NCBI GenBank assembly: GCA_018241745.1 | Contig: JAFEDG010000146.1 | Span: 26,767 to 90,766 of the forward strand | DNA length: 64,000 nt | Reading direction: 5' to 3' | Source of the DNA: Pseudomonadota bacterium | GTDB taxonomy: Bacteria > Pseudomonadota > Gammaproteobacteria > Burkholderiales > Casimicrobiaceae | Shown here: positions 30,683 through 40,992 of the stretch, piece by piece | How positions within the stretch are numbered: the stretch's first letter is position 1 | How the letters are laid out: the number at the start of each line of letters is the position of its first letter | Notes under the pieces: model-generated | Told to the model about the DNA's origin: nothing | What the model saw: only the letters and a program-made list of their open reading frames with translations | The model's database searches: none | Translations under genes and position numbers: made by a program

Positions 30683-31168
30683 ATGAAAGTGCTGACCTTC
30701 GGCACGGCCGTCATCGGCCTCGCCGCCGTGCTTGTGCAAGCCGCTGCACAGGCGCAATCCACGCCCATCGGCAACGACGCGACCACGGCACGCGGTCGCT
30801 ACCTGGTCCAGATCGGTGGCTGCAACGACTGCCATACGCCCGGGTACGGCATGGCCAACGGCCAGGTGCCCGAGAGCCAGTGGCTGGTCGGCGACAGCGT
30901 CGGTTGGCAAGGGCCGTGGGGGACGACGTACGCGACCAACCTCCGGCGCTGGATGGGCCAGCGGACCGAAGCGCAATGGATTGCCTATGCGCGGACGATG
31001 AAGCCGCGGCCGCCGATGCCGTGGTTCAACGTGCGCGTGATGTCCGACGAGGACCTGGCGGCGATCTATCGGTTCACGACGTCGCTGGGCCCCGCCGGCG
31101 CCGAGGCGCCCGCCTACGTGCCGCCCGGCAAGGAGGCCAAGGGACCGGTGATCCGCTTCCCCGGCTGA
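30683..31168 (+). CDS. Periplasmic monohaem c-type cytochrome
   Basis: 161-residue protein with a signal peptide (cleavage after AQA, about residue 24). It has one haem-binding site C47-N-D-C50-H51 following GRYLVQIGG, a typical class I cytochrome c opening. The distal ligand is probably a methionine in the MPWFNVRVMSDEDLAAIYRF region, which matches the C-terminal half of cytochromes linked to dehydrogenases. An AGGGGAG ribosome site precedes the ATG. Its redox partner is not evident from the neighbours. Confidence 0.85.
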   Translation: MKVLTFGTAVIGLAAVLVQAAAQAQSTPIGNDATTARGRYLVQIGGCNDCHTPGYGMANGQVPESQWLVGDSVGWQGPWGTTYATNLRRWMGQRTEAQWIAYARTMKPRPPMPWFNVRVMSDEDLAAIYRFTTSLGPAGAEAPAYVPPGKEAKGPVIRFPG

Positions 31169-31196
31169 CGGCAGCACAACCGCGCGCGATCGGCGC

Positions 31197-32618
31197 GTGG
31201 GACAATGCCGGGCCTTGCAACGCACGATCCTGATACCGCTGATCGTGGCGTCCGCGCTGTTCATGGAAAACATGGACTCCACGGTGATCGCCACATCGCT
31301 GCCGGCCATCGCGGCCGACATCGGCCAAAGCCCGCTGGCGCTCAAGCTTGCGCTGACCTCCTATCTCGTCAGCCTCGCGGTGTTCATTCCCGTGAGCGGC
31401 TGGGTGGCGGACCGCTATGGCTCGCGCACGGTGTTCGCGAGCGCTATCGTCGTGTTCGTCGGCGGTTCGCTGCTGTGCGCGGTATGCAGCACGCTACCTG
31501 CGTTCGTCATCGCGCGCTTCATCCAGGGCCTGGGCGGTGCGCTGATGGTGCCCGTCGGCCGCCTCGTGCTGATGCGCGCGGTGCCCAAGAGCGAGTACGT
31601 CGCCGCGCTCAACTACCTGACGATCCCGGCGCTGCTCGGACCCGTCATCGGGCCTGCGCTGGGCGGGGCCATCACGCTGTACTTCCACTGGCGCTGGATC
31701 TTCGCGATCAACGTGCCGATCGGCGCGCTCGGCCTCTACCTAGTGCTGCGCCACATCCCGGAATTCCGCAGCGAAGACCGCCCGCCATTCGACTCCTTCG
31801 GCTTTGCGCTGTCGGGCCTGGGGCTCGCCGTGCTGATGCTCGGCTTGTCGTCGCTCGGCGGCCACCTGATGCCAACCTCGGTGACCCTGGCCTGCGTCGG
31901 CGCAGGCGCGCTCGCGCTCGTCGCCTATGGCTGGCATGCGCGCAGGACCCCGCATCCGGCGGTCGACCTGCGCCTCTTCAGGCTGCCCACGTTCTTCGAT
32001 GGCGTGCTCGTCGGCTCGCTGTTCCGCCTGGGACTCGGCGCATCGCCGTTCCTGCTGCCGTTGTTGCTGCAGATCGGCTTCGGCCTCGATCCATTGCGCT
32101 CGGGCCTCATCACATGCACGACGGCGGTGGGCGCGATGTTCATGAAGACGCTGACGATCCGCATCCTGCGCCGCTATGGCTTCCGCCACGTGCTGACGAT
32201 CAACGGCGTGCTGGCGGCCCTGAGCGTCGGCGTCGCGTGCTTCTTCACGATCACGACGCCGCACCTCCTGATCGCCCTCGTGTTGCTGATCTCGGGTTGC
32301 CTGCGGTCGCTGCAATTCACGGCGCTGCAGGCAGTCTCATTCGCCGAGATCGCGCCCGCCGATGTCGGGCAGGCGGCGAGCATCACGAGCATGGCGCAGC
32401 GCCTGAGCCAAAGCCTCGGGATTGCCGCCGGTGCCTACTTCCTGCAACTGTCGGCATGGCTGCACGGCCATGACGGGATCGTCGCGTCCGATTTCTGGCC
32501 CGCGTTCGCGGCGCTGACGATCATTGCGCTGATCGCGCCGCTGTTGCACTTGCGCCTCGCGCACGACGCGGGAGCGGACGTGTCGGGCCATCGCGCGACA
32601 CCGCGACCCGCCGCCTGA
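31197..32618 (+). CDS. DHA2-type MFS transporter
   Basis: 473-residue exporter with about 14 hydrophobic segments. ENMDSTVIATSLPAIAADIG in TM1, WVADRYGSRTVF (motif A) after TM2 and LLGPVIGPALGGAI (motif C) mark a drug:proton antiporter of the EmrB/HsrA type. Unlike the EmrB at 17671-19308 it has no adaptor or outer-membrane partner beside it. The start could be GTG at 31197 or TTG at 31215; the latter lies 9 bp after a GACAAT element and gives MQRTILIPLIVASALF. Confidence 0.87.
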   Translation: MGQCRALQRTILIPLIVASALFMENMDSTVIATSLPAIAADIGQSPLALKLALTSYLVSLAVFIPVSGWVADRYGSRTVFASAIVVFVGGSLLCAVCSTLPAFVIARFIQGLGGALMVPVGRLVLMRAVPKSEYVAALNYLTIPALLGPVIGPALGGAITLYFHWRWIFAINVPIGALGLYLVLRHIPEFRSEDRPPFDSFGFALSGLGLAVLMLGLSSLGGHLMPTSVTLACVGAGALALVAYGWHARRTPHPAVDLRLFRLPTFFDGVLVGSLFRLGLGASPFLLPLLLQIGFGLDPLRSGLITCTTAVGAMFMKTLTIRILRRYGFRHVLTINGVLAALSVGVACFFTITTPHLLIALVLLISGCLRSLQFTALQAVSFAEIAPADVGQAASITSMAQRLSQSLGIAAGAYFLQLSAWLHGHDGIVASDFWPAFAALTIIALIAPLLHLRLAHDAGADVSGHRATPRPAA

Positions 32619-32648
32619 CGGCACGCGGCGGAAGCGCAGCGTCGAGCG

Positions 32649-33545
32649 CTATGGTGCGTCGACCGCCGTCCAGCCCGTGCCGGGATCGAACGCCTTCATC
32701 TGCCGCGCGCGCGCATCGGTCGTGGGGCCGAGGTTGCTCTGGTACACGCGGCCGTCGGCGGCCATGATGAACGTCATCACGCCGGTGTCTCCCCAGGTCG
32801 CGGGCCATGCGACGACGGCAAAGCCGCCGGTCATCTGGCCGTTGACGATGTAGCTTCGCGCCCCACCGGGCGCCGCAGCGCCCTGCGCCGTCAGGATCCG
32901 ATAGCGATAGCCGTGGTAGGCGTCGCCGGGCTTGACCGTCGCAGCGATGGGACCGAGCGGACTTTCCGGCTCGTCGGCGAGCGCCGGCCAATACAGTCCG
33001 TCGTGCTTGCCGGGCGTCGACAGCAGCTTCTGCGCATATTGCTGCACGCCATTGCGGTCGCGATCGTTCTGCGCGAAGTCGCGCTGCGCGTCGCCGATCG
33101 CGAGCAGCACCTGGATCACGTTGGTCTCGTTGCGACCAATGCGCCGCGTGCGCAGCTCGTCGGCCGTGTGCTCGGTGTCGAAGCGCCAGCCACCGGCGGT
33201 CTTGATCAGCGGGATCGGCAGCGTCCAGCCATGCGTGCCGACCTCGAGGTAAGCCTTGCTGTCACCTGCCGGCAGCACGCGATGGCCGCGTGACCACGCT
33301 TCGAGGAACTGCGTAACGTCCTCGCCGCTGACGGCTTCGGTGGGCACGTAGCGCTTCCACGTCGTGCCCAGCACGCGCGCAACCTGTTCGTCGTCATTGC
33401 GCGAGACGCCGTCGACGAATGCGGCCACGGCCGCATCCGGCGTCGGAAAAACCTGCTGTGCACCGACGGTCAGCGGCAGCGCCAGGACAGCGGCAGCCAG
33501 CGCCAGGCGGCGGGCAATGCGATAGAGCGATGCGTTATCGTTCAT
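32649..33545 (-). CDS. Secreted DUF2950 family protein
   Basis: 298-residue exported protein with a signal peptide (about 1-29, ending VGAQ). The DUF2950 pattern is visible. FPTPDAAVAAFVDGVSRND lies near the N-terminus, RNETNVIQVLLAIGDAQRDFA in the middle, and GYRYRILTAQG and TGGFAVVAWPATWGDTGVMT in the C-terminal half. It starts 14 bp after the DUF3300 gene; this two-gene pairing is widespread in proteobacteria. Function is unknown, and an envelope role is inferred from export. Confidence 0.88.
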   Translation of the reverse strand: MNDNASLYRIARRLALAAAVLALPLTVGAQQVFPTPDAAVAAFVDGVSRNDDEQVARVLGTTWKRYVPTEAVSGEDVTQFLEAWSRGHRVLPAGDSKAYLEVGTHGWTLPIPLIKTAGGWRFDTEHTADELRTRRIGRNETNVIQVLLAIGDAQRDFAQNDRDRNGVQQYAQKLLSTPGKHDGLYWPALADEPESPLGPIAATVKPGDAYHGYRYRILTAQGAAAPGGARSYIVNGQMTGGFAVVAWPATWGDTGVMTFIMAADGRVYQSNLGPTTDARARQMKAFDPGTGWTAVDAP

Positions 33546-33559
33546 GATCGTCCTCGTGG

Positions 33560-34960
33560 TCAGCGCCGTTGTCCGCCGCCGCGTGCGCCACCACCGCCAC
33601 CGCCGGCACGCGCGCCGCCGCCTGCCGGCTTCTGGACCGGTGGCCGCGCGCCCGCGCCACCACCACTGGGTCGCGATTGCATCGCCTGGCGGCTCGCGTT
33701 GCCGCGATCGATTTGCTGCCGCGCGTTGGCATCGTTGGCGCCGCGGAACGCGTTGTCGCGGTTCTGTTCGCGCGAGCGCGCCTGAAGCGCCGACTGGTCG
33801 GACTGTTGCGCGCGCTGGCGAGCCGCGTCGCGGTCCACGGTCTGCGCTCGATTCTGATTCTGCACCGCAGGCCGATCAGCGCCGGCCGGCGCTCGCGAAC
33901 CGGCGCGATCCGCGGTCCCGGCCGGGCCGTTCGCCGTACGGCGCGCAGCCTGATCCACCTCGAAGCCCTTGTTCTGCATCGTCGCCGCGGCCTTCTGGCG
34001 GCTGTCGTCGCGCCCGCGATAATTGTCGCGAGTCCCCACGTTGGCCTGGCGCGCGAGATTGTCGCGCTGCGCGTTGCCGCCGCGGTACGGGACGTTGCCG
34101 CGGTGGTCCACGTTGTGGTTCCAGCGCAAATTCGTGTTGTTGACTTCGAGCTTGCGATTGACGTTGATGTTGTTGTAGCGGTTCACGTTGATGTTGACGT
34201 TACCGTAACCCCAGCCCCAGTGCGGTTGGCCCCACAGCGCGTTGGTGATGCCGATGCTGACGCCCCACGCGATGCCGGTGGCGACGGCGGTCGAGAACCA
34301 ATAACCGGGCGGCGGCGGCACGTAGATCGGCGGATACGCGGGATAGGCCCATGCGCCATAGACGAGCGTGGGGTTGTACGTCGGCACGTAGACGACTTGC
34401 GGCTGCGCCGGCTGGATGACGATCACCTGCGGCTGCTGTGCGGGGGCCGACGTTCCGGCGGGCGGCGGCGGTGGCGTTTCGCTCGTCACCGTCACCTGTT
34501 CGTTCGTCTTGAGGTTGCCGGCCTTCTGCGCCTGTGCCCGGAGCCGTTGCACCGAATCCATGACGTCGGACGGTTGCGCGAGGAACGCGTCGCCGAGATT
34601 CCGGACCCAGTCGGGCTTCTCGCCCATCGTAATGATCACCTGGGGAAACGCGACGAGCGACTGGACGCTCGGATCCCACGGCTGATCCTGCACCATTTTC
34701 ACGGCGTCGTCCCCCTTGGCATCCGGGTGCGCACGCGACCACGCTGCGGCGCTCGCGACATCGGCGGGATACGTCGCCGCCATCAGCACCTGGGACAGCA
34801 GCGCATCCGGATACAGCGCGATCTGCGCTGTCAACTGGTCGAGCTGGCCCGCGCTCAATTTGGCCGCATTGTCCTGCGCCAACACGAGCGCCGGAACCGC
34901 GAGCAGCGCGCACAGCAAGGCGCTGCGGATACGACGCCGCCAACCATCGAATGAACTCAT
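33560..34960 (-). CDS. Secreted DUF3300 family protein
   Basis: 466-residue exported protein. A signal peptide (about 1-28, ALVLAQ) precedes the DUF3300 domain (LDQLTAQIALYPDALLSQVL, then WDPSVQSLVAFPQVI). A Pro-rich segment and a Tyr/Pro/Trp-rich stretch follow (YVPTYNPTLVYG). Next comes a glycine/asparagine region with repeated NVNRYNNINVN, then a long Arg/Gln/Asn low-complexity tail ending in Gly/Arg. The ATG at 34960 is fixed by a GGAGGAAGC ribosome site directly before it. It is followed by its usual DUF2950 partner. Confidence 0.9.
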   Translation of the reverse strand: MSSFDGWRRRIRSALLCALLAVPALVLAQDNAAKLSAGQLDQLTAQIALYPDALLSQVLMAATYPADVASAAAWSRAHPDAKGDDAVKMVQDQPWDPSVQSLVAFPQVIITMGEKPDWVRNLGDAFLAQPSDVMDSVQRLRAQAQKAGNLKTNEQVTVTSETPPPPPAGTSAPAQQPQVIVIQPAQPQVVYVPTYNPTLVYGAWAYPAYPPIYVPPPPGYWFSTAVATGIAWGVSIGITNALWGQPHWGWGYGNVNINVNRYNNINVNRKLEVNNTNLRWNHNVDHRGNVPYRGGNAQRDNLARQANVGTRDNYRGRDDSRQKAAATMQNKGFEVDQAARRTANGPAGTADRAGSRAPAGADRPAVQNQNRAQTVDRDAARQRAQQSDQSALQARSREQNRDNAFRGANDANARQQIDRGNASRQAMQSRPSGGGAGARPPVQKPAGGGARAGGGGGGARGGGQRR

Positions 34961-35143
34961 GCTTCCTCCATGCGCCGGGTGCGTCGCGTGCCGGTGGCGG
35001 CATCGATTCCCCGCGCGGCCCGGAGTGTGCCACATCATCAGTCCTGCTGCGCGAATTGCCGCATGCGCTGCTCGCGTCGCGTTCGGCTCGGGACGCGAGC
35101 GATCGGCGCCTCGCCTGCCCGCGGAAGCGCTTGTATGTTCAGT

Positions 35144-36306
<1,163 letters not shown>

Positions 36307-36322
36307 CATTCAACACGGTTAC

Positions 36323-37174
36323 TCAGTGCTCGCGCGTCGCGCGCAGGTCCGCTTCCGCGCGGCCGAGCAGCGCGTCGAACGACACGCCCTTCTCGTCCGT
36401 CTGCGCGGCGCCGATCGACAGCATGACCGGCGCGTCCTGGCCCTTGACGACGATCGCGCGCGCGACGATATCGTCGACGGCAGGGAAGTCCGCATCGATG
36501 GCCGACTGCAGCAGCACGAACCGGTCGCCGTCCCAGCGGATGACGACGCTGTCCTCGCCCGCCGAGCGGACGAGCCGCGTCGCATAAGTCTTCAGTACGA
36601 GATCGCACGCGATGGCACCGTGCGCCGCGTTGAGCTCGGCGAAGCGGTCGATATCGGCGACCAGGATGCGCACCGCGCGGCCGCGGCGGATCGCGTCATC
36701 CATGTACGCCTTGCCCTGCTTGCGGCCCGTCATCCGGTTCCACAGCCCGGTCAGCGAATCGCGCTCGTTCTGCGCGCGTCGCTCGTCTTCGTTGGCGCGG
36801 ACGCGCCCGGCCAGCGCGGCGAGGCCGCGCGCGATCTGCGCGGCCGTGTCGGTGCCCGGGAGGTCCAGGCGCGCGGGCGTCTCGCCGTCGACATAGGCTT
36901 CGAGCACGGCGAGCGCGCGATCGAGCGGCGCAAGCAGCCGGCTCGTCGCCCAGATCGCAAATGCGCAACCGACGATCGCGAGCACGGAGAGCACGACGGC
37001 CAGCGCCAGCAGGCTCATCCGGCCCGCGCCGAGCATCATGACCACCCACGCGAGGAACAGCGGCAGCCCGAACGCGGCCACCATCACCGCGACGAACTTG
37101 GCGCGATAGCTGCCGAGCGCGGGAAACGACGCGAGCAACCGGTAGAAGCCGAGCGGGTCGGGACGCGAAGCCAT
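36323..37174 (-). CDS. Membrane protein with degenerate GGDEF domain
   Basis: 283-residue protein with two N-terminal membrane segments (about 24-45 and 50-72), a short HAMP-like linker and a C-terminal GGDEF-type domain. The domain has the conserved ERDSLTGLWNR opening and ILVADIDRFAELNAAHG, but the signature reads DGDRF instead of GGDEF (in RWDGDRFVLL). The catalytic Glu is replaced by Arg and the first Gly by Asp. It is therefore unlikely to make c-di-GMP and may sense or scaffold. The ATG at 37174 is chosen at the start of the conserved part. An IS110 element abuts its stop codon. Confidence 0.8.
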   Translation of the reverse strand: MASRPDPLGFYRLLASFPALGSYRAKFVAVMVAAFGLPLFLAWVVMMLGAGRMSLLALAVVLSVLAIVGCAFAIWATSRLLAPLDRALAVLEAYVDGETPARLDLPGTDTAAQIARGLAALAGRVRANEDERRAQNERDSLTGLWNRMTGRKQGKAYMDDAIRRGRAVRILVADIDRFAELNAAHGAIACDLVLKTYATRLVRSAGEDSVVIRWDGDRFVLLQSAIDADFPAVDDIVARAIVVKGQDAPVMLSIGAAQTDEKGVSFDALLGRAEADLRATREH

Positions 37175-37259
37175 CGAATGAAGTGGTGTTGGCGACGCCG
37201 CGGGCGCGCGTCGCCGAAGGCGCGATTGTAACCGCAGCGCCAACGCGCGTACGCCGGTG

Positions 37260-37886
37260 TCAGTGTCCCGCGTCGCGCATCGCGCGGGCGATCTCCGTCG
37301 CTCCGTGCTCATCGAGCACACCCGCCGCGCCGAGCCGGTCGCGATCTTCTCGGTTCTGGCTCAGCTTGGCCTTGCCGACGAGCGACGTGATCGCGACCTC
37401 CAGGCCGACGATGTTGCGCAGCATGCCGTCGATGAACTCGGGCGACGAGTCGCCCATCTTCCACGGCCGCGGCTCCCCGGCCTCGTGGCGCCGCGTGAGT
37501 CGCGCGACAAGGCCGCGCACGAAGCGCTCGTCGTCGTGGATCGTGACGATGCCGTGCGCATGCACGACCTCGTAGTTCCACGTCGGCACCAGCTTGTGCG
37601 TCTCGTGCTTGGTCGGGTACCAGTTGGGCGAGATGTAGGCGTCGACGCCACGGAAGATCACGAGCACCGGCGTGCCGGTCGGGCAGCGCTGCCACACCGC
37701 ATTGTTGCGCGCGACGTGCGCCGTCAGCGTGCCGTGCGGGCCCTTGTCCGCGTCGTATTCGAACGGGATGTGTTCGGCGTCGAGGCCGTCGGGTCCGTTC
37801 GACACCAGCACACCGAGCGGATGCGCGCGGAGGATGCGCGCGAGTTCCGCGGGGCGCTGTTCCGAAAAATGGGGCGGTACGTACAT
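37260..37886 (-). CDS. PaiB-type FMN-binding negative regulator family protein
   Basis: 208-residue protein with a split-barrel flavin-binding fold typical of PaiB. MYVPPHFSEQRPAELARIL forms the N-terminus, HIPFEYDADKGPHGTLTAHV and NNAVWQRC follow, and YISPNWYPTKHETHKLVPTW is the family hallmark. In Bacillus PaiB affects protease and sporulation genes; elsewhere the role is unclear. The ATG at 37886 (plus-strand cat) is preferred, because longer starts would run into the tRNA gene 13 bp upstream. Confidence 0.88.
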   Translation of the reverse strand: MYVPPHFSEQRPAELARILRAHPLGVLVSNGPDGLDAEHIPFEYDADKGPHGTLTAHVARNNAVWQRCPTGTPVLVIFRGVDAYISPNWYPTKHETHKLVPTWNYEVVHAHGIVTIHDDERFVRGLVARLTRRHEAGEPRPWKMGDSSPEFIDGMLRNIVGLEVAITSLVGKAKLSQNREDRDRLGAAGVLDEHGATEIARAMRDAGH

Positions 37887-37898
37887 GGTCGCGTCGAA

Positions 37899-37980
37899 TG
37901 CCCAGGGCCGGAATCGAACCGGCACGCCTTGCGGCTGGGGATTTTAAGTCCCCTGTGTCTACCAGTTTCACCACCCGGGC
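37899..37980 (-). tRNA. tRNA-Leu (anticodon UAA)
   Basis: The minus strand folds as a class II tRNA. The acceptor pair is GCCCGGG/CCTGGGC (approximate). The D-arm reads GTGAAACTGGTAGACAC. The anticodon stem-loop GGGGA-CTTAAAA-TCCCC has anticodon TAA. A variable arm follows, then T-arm GCCGGTTCGATTCCGGC. The CCA end is not encoded. A TAGAAT element (37991-37996, minus strand) lies 10 bp before the 5' end. Confidence 0.95.
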
Positions 37981-38012
37981 GCACCGGGCGATTCTAGTCC
38001 AGCGCGCCGCGT

Positions 38013-39023
38013 TCAGTCCTCGTCCGCAGTCTTCGGCACCTTGATCGCGAGCTTCTCGCTGGCGGCGGCTTCCTGGTTGCGCTTCGCGAGGTCCGCGAGC
38101 AATCCTTCGTCGGTCAGGTCCAGCGGCACCGAATGCTTCCAGTCGTGGTGGGCCGTCGGATGCAGCCGGTCGAGCACGGAAGCCTCGGCGGTCTCGATCG
38201 CGAGCTCGCGCCGCGAATCGAAGCTGCCGGGCGTCAGGTTGATCGAGCCGACGATCGCGCGCTTGTTATCGGCGAGCAGCATCTTGGCGTGCAGCCGCAG
38301 CTTCTTGATCTTGTGCACCTTGGCGCCGACGTCGTGCAGGATGCGCAGCGCGCCGACGCCTTCGACGAGCTTGTCCTTCTTGAGCGTGTGCGGCGGCTTG
38401 GCCAGGATGTGCAGCTTGACGCCGCGGCGCGCCGCGCGCACGAGGCGCTCGACGATCACCGTGTCCTGGTAGCGCTCGTTCTGGATCAGCAGCGATTCCT
38501 TGGCGCCGTCGACGAATTCGGCGATGCGCTCGCGGCCGTTGTTCGGGCACCAGATCAGCCGCGACGACGCCGGCGCAGTGAACGTCCCGCGCGTCCAGTC
38601 GGCGTCGAAGCAGCGGCCCATCTCGGCGACCTCGTCCGCCTCGTCGGTGACGATCGCGTAGTCGCGCGTGCCGTCGAACTCGCGCTCTTCCCAGTTGAGC
38701 GACTCGACGAAGCCGACCTTGTCGTCGATGACCATCGACTTCTGGTGCGTGAGGTCGAACGCGGGATTGCTGTCCTTGACCGCGACGCCGGCCTCCTGCA
38801 GCGCCTTGCGCACCGCGGTGTTGTCCTCCTCCCCGCTGCGCCGGCTCGGGTTAAGCATCACGCGCACGTCGACGCCGCGCTTGCGCGCCGCGGCGACGGC
38901 CTGGATCAGCGCGTGGTCGTTGAACACGAACATGCGGATCCGCAGCGACTTCTTCGCACCGGCCAGCGCATCGAGGAACGGCTTCTCGGTGTCGTCCGGA
39001 AGAACTATCAGCGTATGGGGCAT
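38013..39023 (-). CDS. Phospholipase D-like (cardiolipin synthase-type) protein
   Basis: 336-residue PLD-superfamily protein with two HKD motifs: H93-x-K95-(x4)-D100 in THQKSMVIDD and H245-x-K247-(x4)-D252 in LHAKMLLADN followed by SINLTPGSFDSRRE. There is no signal peptide or membrane segment, so it may act on phospholipid head groups at the inner membrane or on nucleic acid. It starts 11 bp after the ABC exporter gene, so the two likely share a transcript. The exact substrate is not assignable. Confidence 0.85.
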   Translation of the reverse strand: MPHTLIVLPDDTEKPFLDALAGAKKSLRIRMFVFNDHALIQAVAAARKRGVDVRVMLNPSRRSGEEDNTAVRKALQEAGVAVKDSNPAFDLTHQKSMVIDDKVGFVESLNWEEREFDGTRDYAIVTDEADEVAEMGRCFDADWTRGTFTAPASSRLIWCPNNGRERIAEFVDGAKESLLIQNERYQDTVIVERLVRAARRGVKLHILAKPPHTLKKDKLVEGVGALRILHDVGAKVHKIKKLRLHAKMLLADNKRAIVGSINLTPGSFDSRRELAIETAEASVLDRLHPTAHHDWKHSVPLDLTDEGLLADLAKRNQEAAASEKLAIKVPKTADED

Positions 39024-39034
39024 TGGCTAGCGTA

Positions 39035-40912
39035 TCAGGAGGATGATGGCGGCGTGGCCGTGGTCCCGGCGCCCGCGCCGGAGCCCGGGCCGAACTGCTC
39101 GCGCCACAGCCCGGCGAACACGCCGTTGCGCGCGATGAGCTCCGCGACGGTGCCCTCCTCGGCCACGACGCCGCCGTCGAGCACGATGATCTTGTCCGCG
39201 TCGCGGATCGTCGACAGCCGGTGCGCGATCGTGATGACCGTGCGCCCCTTCATCAGCCGCTCCAGGCCTTCGATGACGAGGTGCTCGGATTCCGTGTCGA
39301 GCGCCGCGGTGGGCTCGTCGAGGATCAGGATTGGCGCGTTGCGGATCACGGTGCGCGCGATGCCGATGCGCTGGCGCTGGCCGCCCGACAGCGTGAGGCC
39401 GCGGTCGCCGACCAGTGTGTCGTAGCCGTCGGGCATCGCGATGATGAAGTCGTGCGCGTTGGCGAGCCTGGCCGCGGCGGTGATCTCGTCCATCGTCGCG
39501 CCGGGCCGCCCGTAGGCGATGTTCTCGCGGATCGTGCCGTGGAACAGCACCGTGTCCTGCAGCACGTAGCCGACGCGGTCGCGCAGCGCCGCGAGCTCGA
39601 CGTCGCGGACATCCGCGCCGTCGACGCGGACCGTCCCGCCCTGCGGATCGTAGAAGCGCGGGATCAGCCCGACGACGGTGGACTTGCCGGTGCCCGTGGG
39701 GCCGACGACGCCGACGAACTGGCCCGGCTCGATGCGGAAGCTGACGCCGCGCAGGATCGGGTGCTTGGGGTCGTAGCCGAACACGACGCCGTCGAACTCG
39801 ATGGCGCCACGCGCGGGTGGCAACGCTTGCGGATCCGGCTTCTGCACGATGACCGTGTCGGTGTCGAGGATCGTGCGGATCCGGTCCAGCGCCACCGACG
39901 TCTGCGCGATCGAGTTGGTCATCTTCGCCAGGTCCTGCACCGGCTTGAAGAACTTGGCAAGGTAGGCGAGGAACACGGTCAGCGCGCCAACCGTCATTGC
40001 GTCGGCCAGGATCAGCGCGGTGCCGCGCCACAGGATGAAGCCGGTGCACAGCGCGACGACGACGGACACGACCGGCGACAGCAGCGACTTCACGCGCCGC
40101 GCGCCCATCGCGGCGCTCACCTGCGCGCGGCTCGCCGCGTCCATCCGCGCGCGCTCCACGTCCTGGCGGCCGAATGCCTGCACGACCCGCACCGACTCGA
40201 GCCCCTGCTCGACGACGGCGACGATATCGGACTGGCGCTTGCGGACTTCGCGGGTCGCCGTCTTCACGAGCGCCTTGAAGTGCATGACGAACAGCAGCAG
40301 CACGGGCGTGACGGCGACGGCGATCAGCGCGAAGTCCCAGTTCAGCCAGAACATGAGCCCGAGCATGCCGACGATCGTCAGCAGGTCCACGAGGATGCCC
40401 AGCGTCGCCGCCGACGCGAAGCCCTGGACCGTGGCGACGTCACTGGTGATCGTCGACAGCAGCGGCCCGGTCTGCTGGTGATCGTAGTACGAGAGCGACA
40501 GCCGATGCAGGTGATCGTAGACGCGCGTGCGCAGGTCGTGCGCCACCCATTGCCCGACGCTCTCCGTGTAGTAGTTGTCGATGTAGCTCGCGAGCGCGGA
40601 CACGGCGGCGATCAGCACCGTCGCGAGGCCGGCGACGAGCGCCAGGCCCAGCTTGTCCTGCGCGATGGACAGGTCGCGGATCCAGTGCAGCGCGTCGGGC
40701 AGCTTGTGGTTGCCGACAACGTTGTCGATGACCACCTTGACCGGCCACGGCGCGGCCAGGCTCGCGGCGGTCTCGAACAGCATCGCGACGAACACGATTA
40801 CGAGCGTGCCCCGATAGGGCCGCACCAGCGTGCGGACGAAAGGCCACACGCCGGTAGCGGCGGGCGCAGCGGTCGGGGCGCGGGGCGGGGGCACGCTCGG
40901 TGGACGGCGCAA
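39035..40912 (-). CDS. MsbA-like ABC exporter half-transporter
   Basis: 625-residue fusion of a six-helix membrane domain (about 30-320) with a C-terminal ATPase. It has Walker A GPTGTGKST (near 405), Q-loop YVLQDTVLFHG, signature LSGGQRQRIGIAR (near 505), Walker B ILILDEPTAALD and H-loop TIAHRLST. It functions as a dimer exporting lipid, peptide or drug. The start is TTG at 40912 with a Pro-rich N-terminal tail. It precedes the PLD-type gene, which suggests a lipid-related role but does not prove it. Confidence 0.9.
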   Translation of the reverse strand: MRRPPSVPPPRAPTAAPAATGVWPFVRTLVRPYRGTLVIVFVAMLFETAASLAAPWPVKVVIDNVVGNHKLPDALHWIRDLSIAQDKLGLALVAGLATVLIAAVSALASYIDNYYTESVGQWVAHDLRTRVYDHLHRLSLSYYDHQQTGPLLSTITSDVATVQGFASAATLGILVDLLTIVGMLGLMFWLNWDFALIAVAVTPVLLLFVMHFKALVKTATREVRKRQSDIVAVVEQGLESVRVVQAFGRQDVERARMDAASRAQVSAAMGARRVKSLLSPVVSVVVALCTGFILWRGTALILADAMTVGALTVFLAYLAKFFKPVQDLAKMTNSIAQTSVALDRIRTILDTDTVIVQKPDPQALPPARGAIEFDGVVFGYDPKHPILRGVSFRIEPGQFVGVVGPTGTGKSTVVGLIPRFYDPQGGTVRVDGADVRDVELAALRDRVGYVLQDTVLFHGTIRENIAYGRPGATMDEITAAARLANAHDFIIAMPDGYDTLVGDRGLTLSGGQRQRIGIARTVIRNAPILILDEPTAALDTESEHLVIEGLERLMKGRTVITIAHRLSTIRDADKIIVLDGGVVAEEGTVAELIARNGVFAGLWREQFGPGSGAGAGTTATPPSSS

Positions 40913-40992
40913 GGATCGGCTCGGCGCCGATCTTCACAAACCGCGCGCCGGCCCGCCCGCCTTTTCTTGACAGCGGCCGCCCGCGAGGGGCG

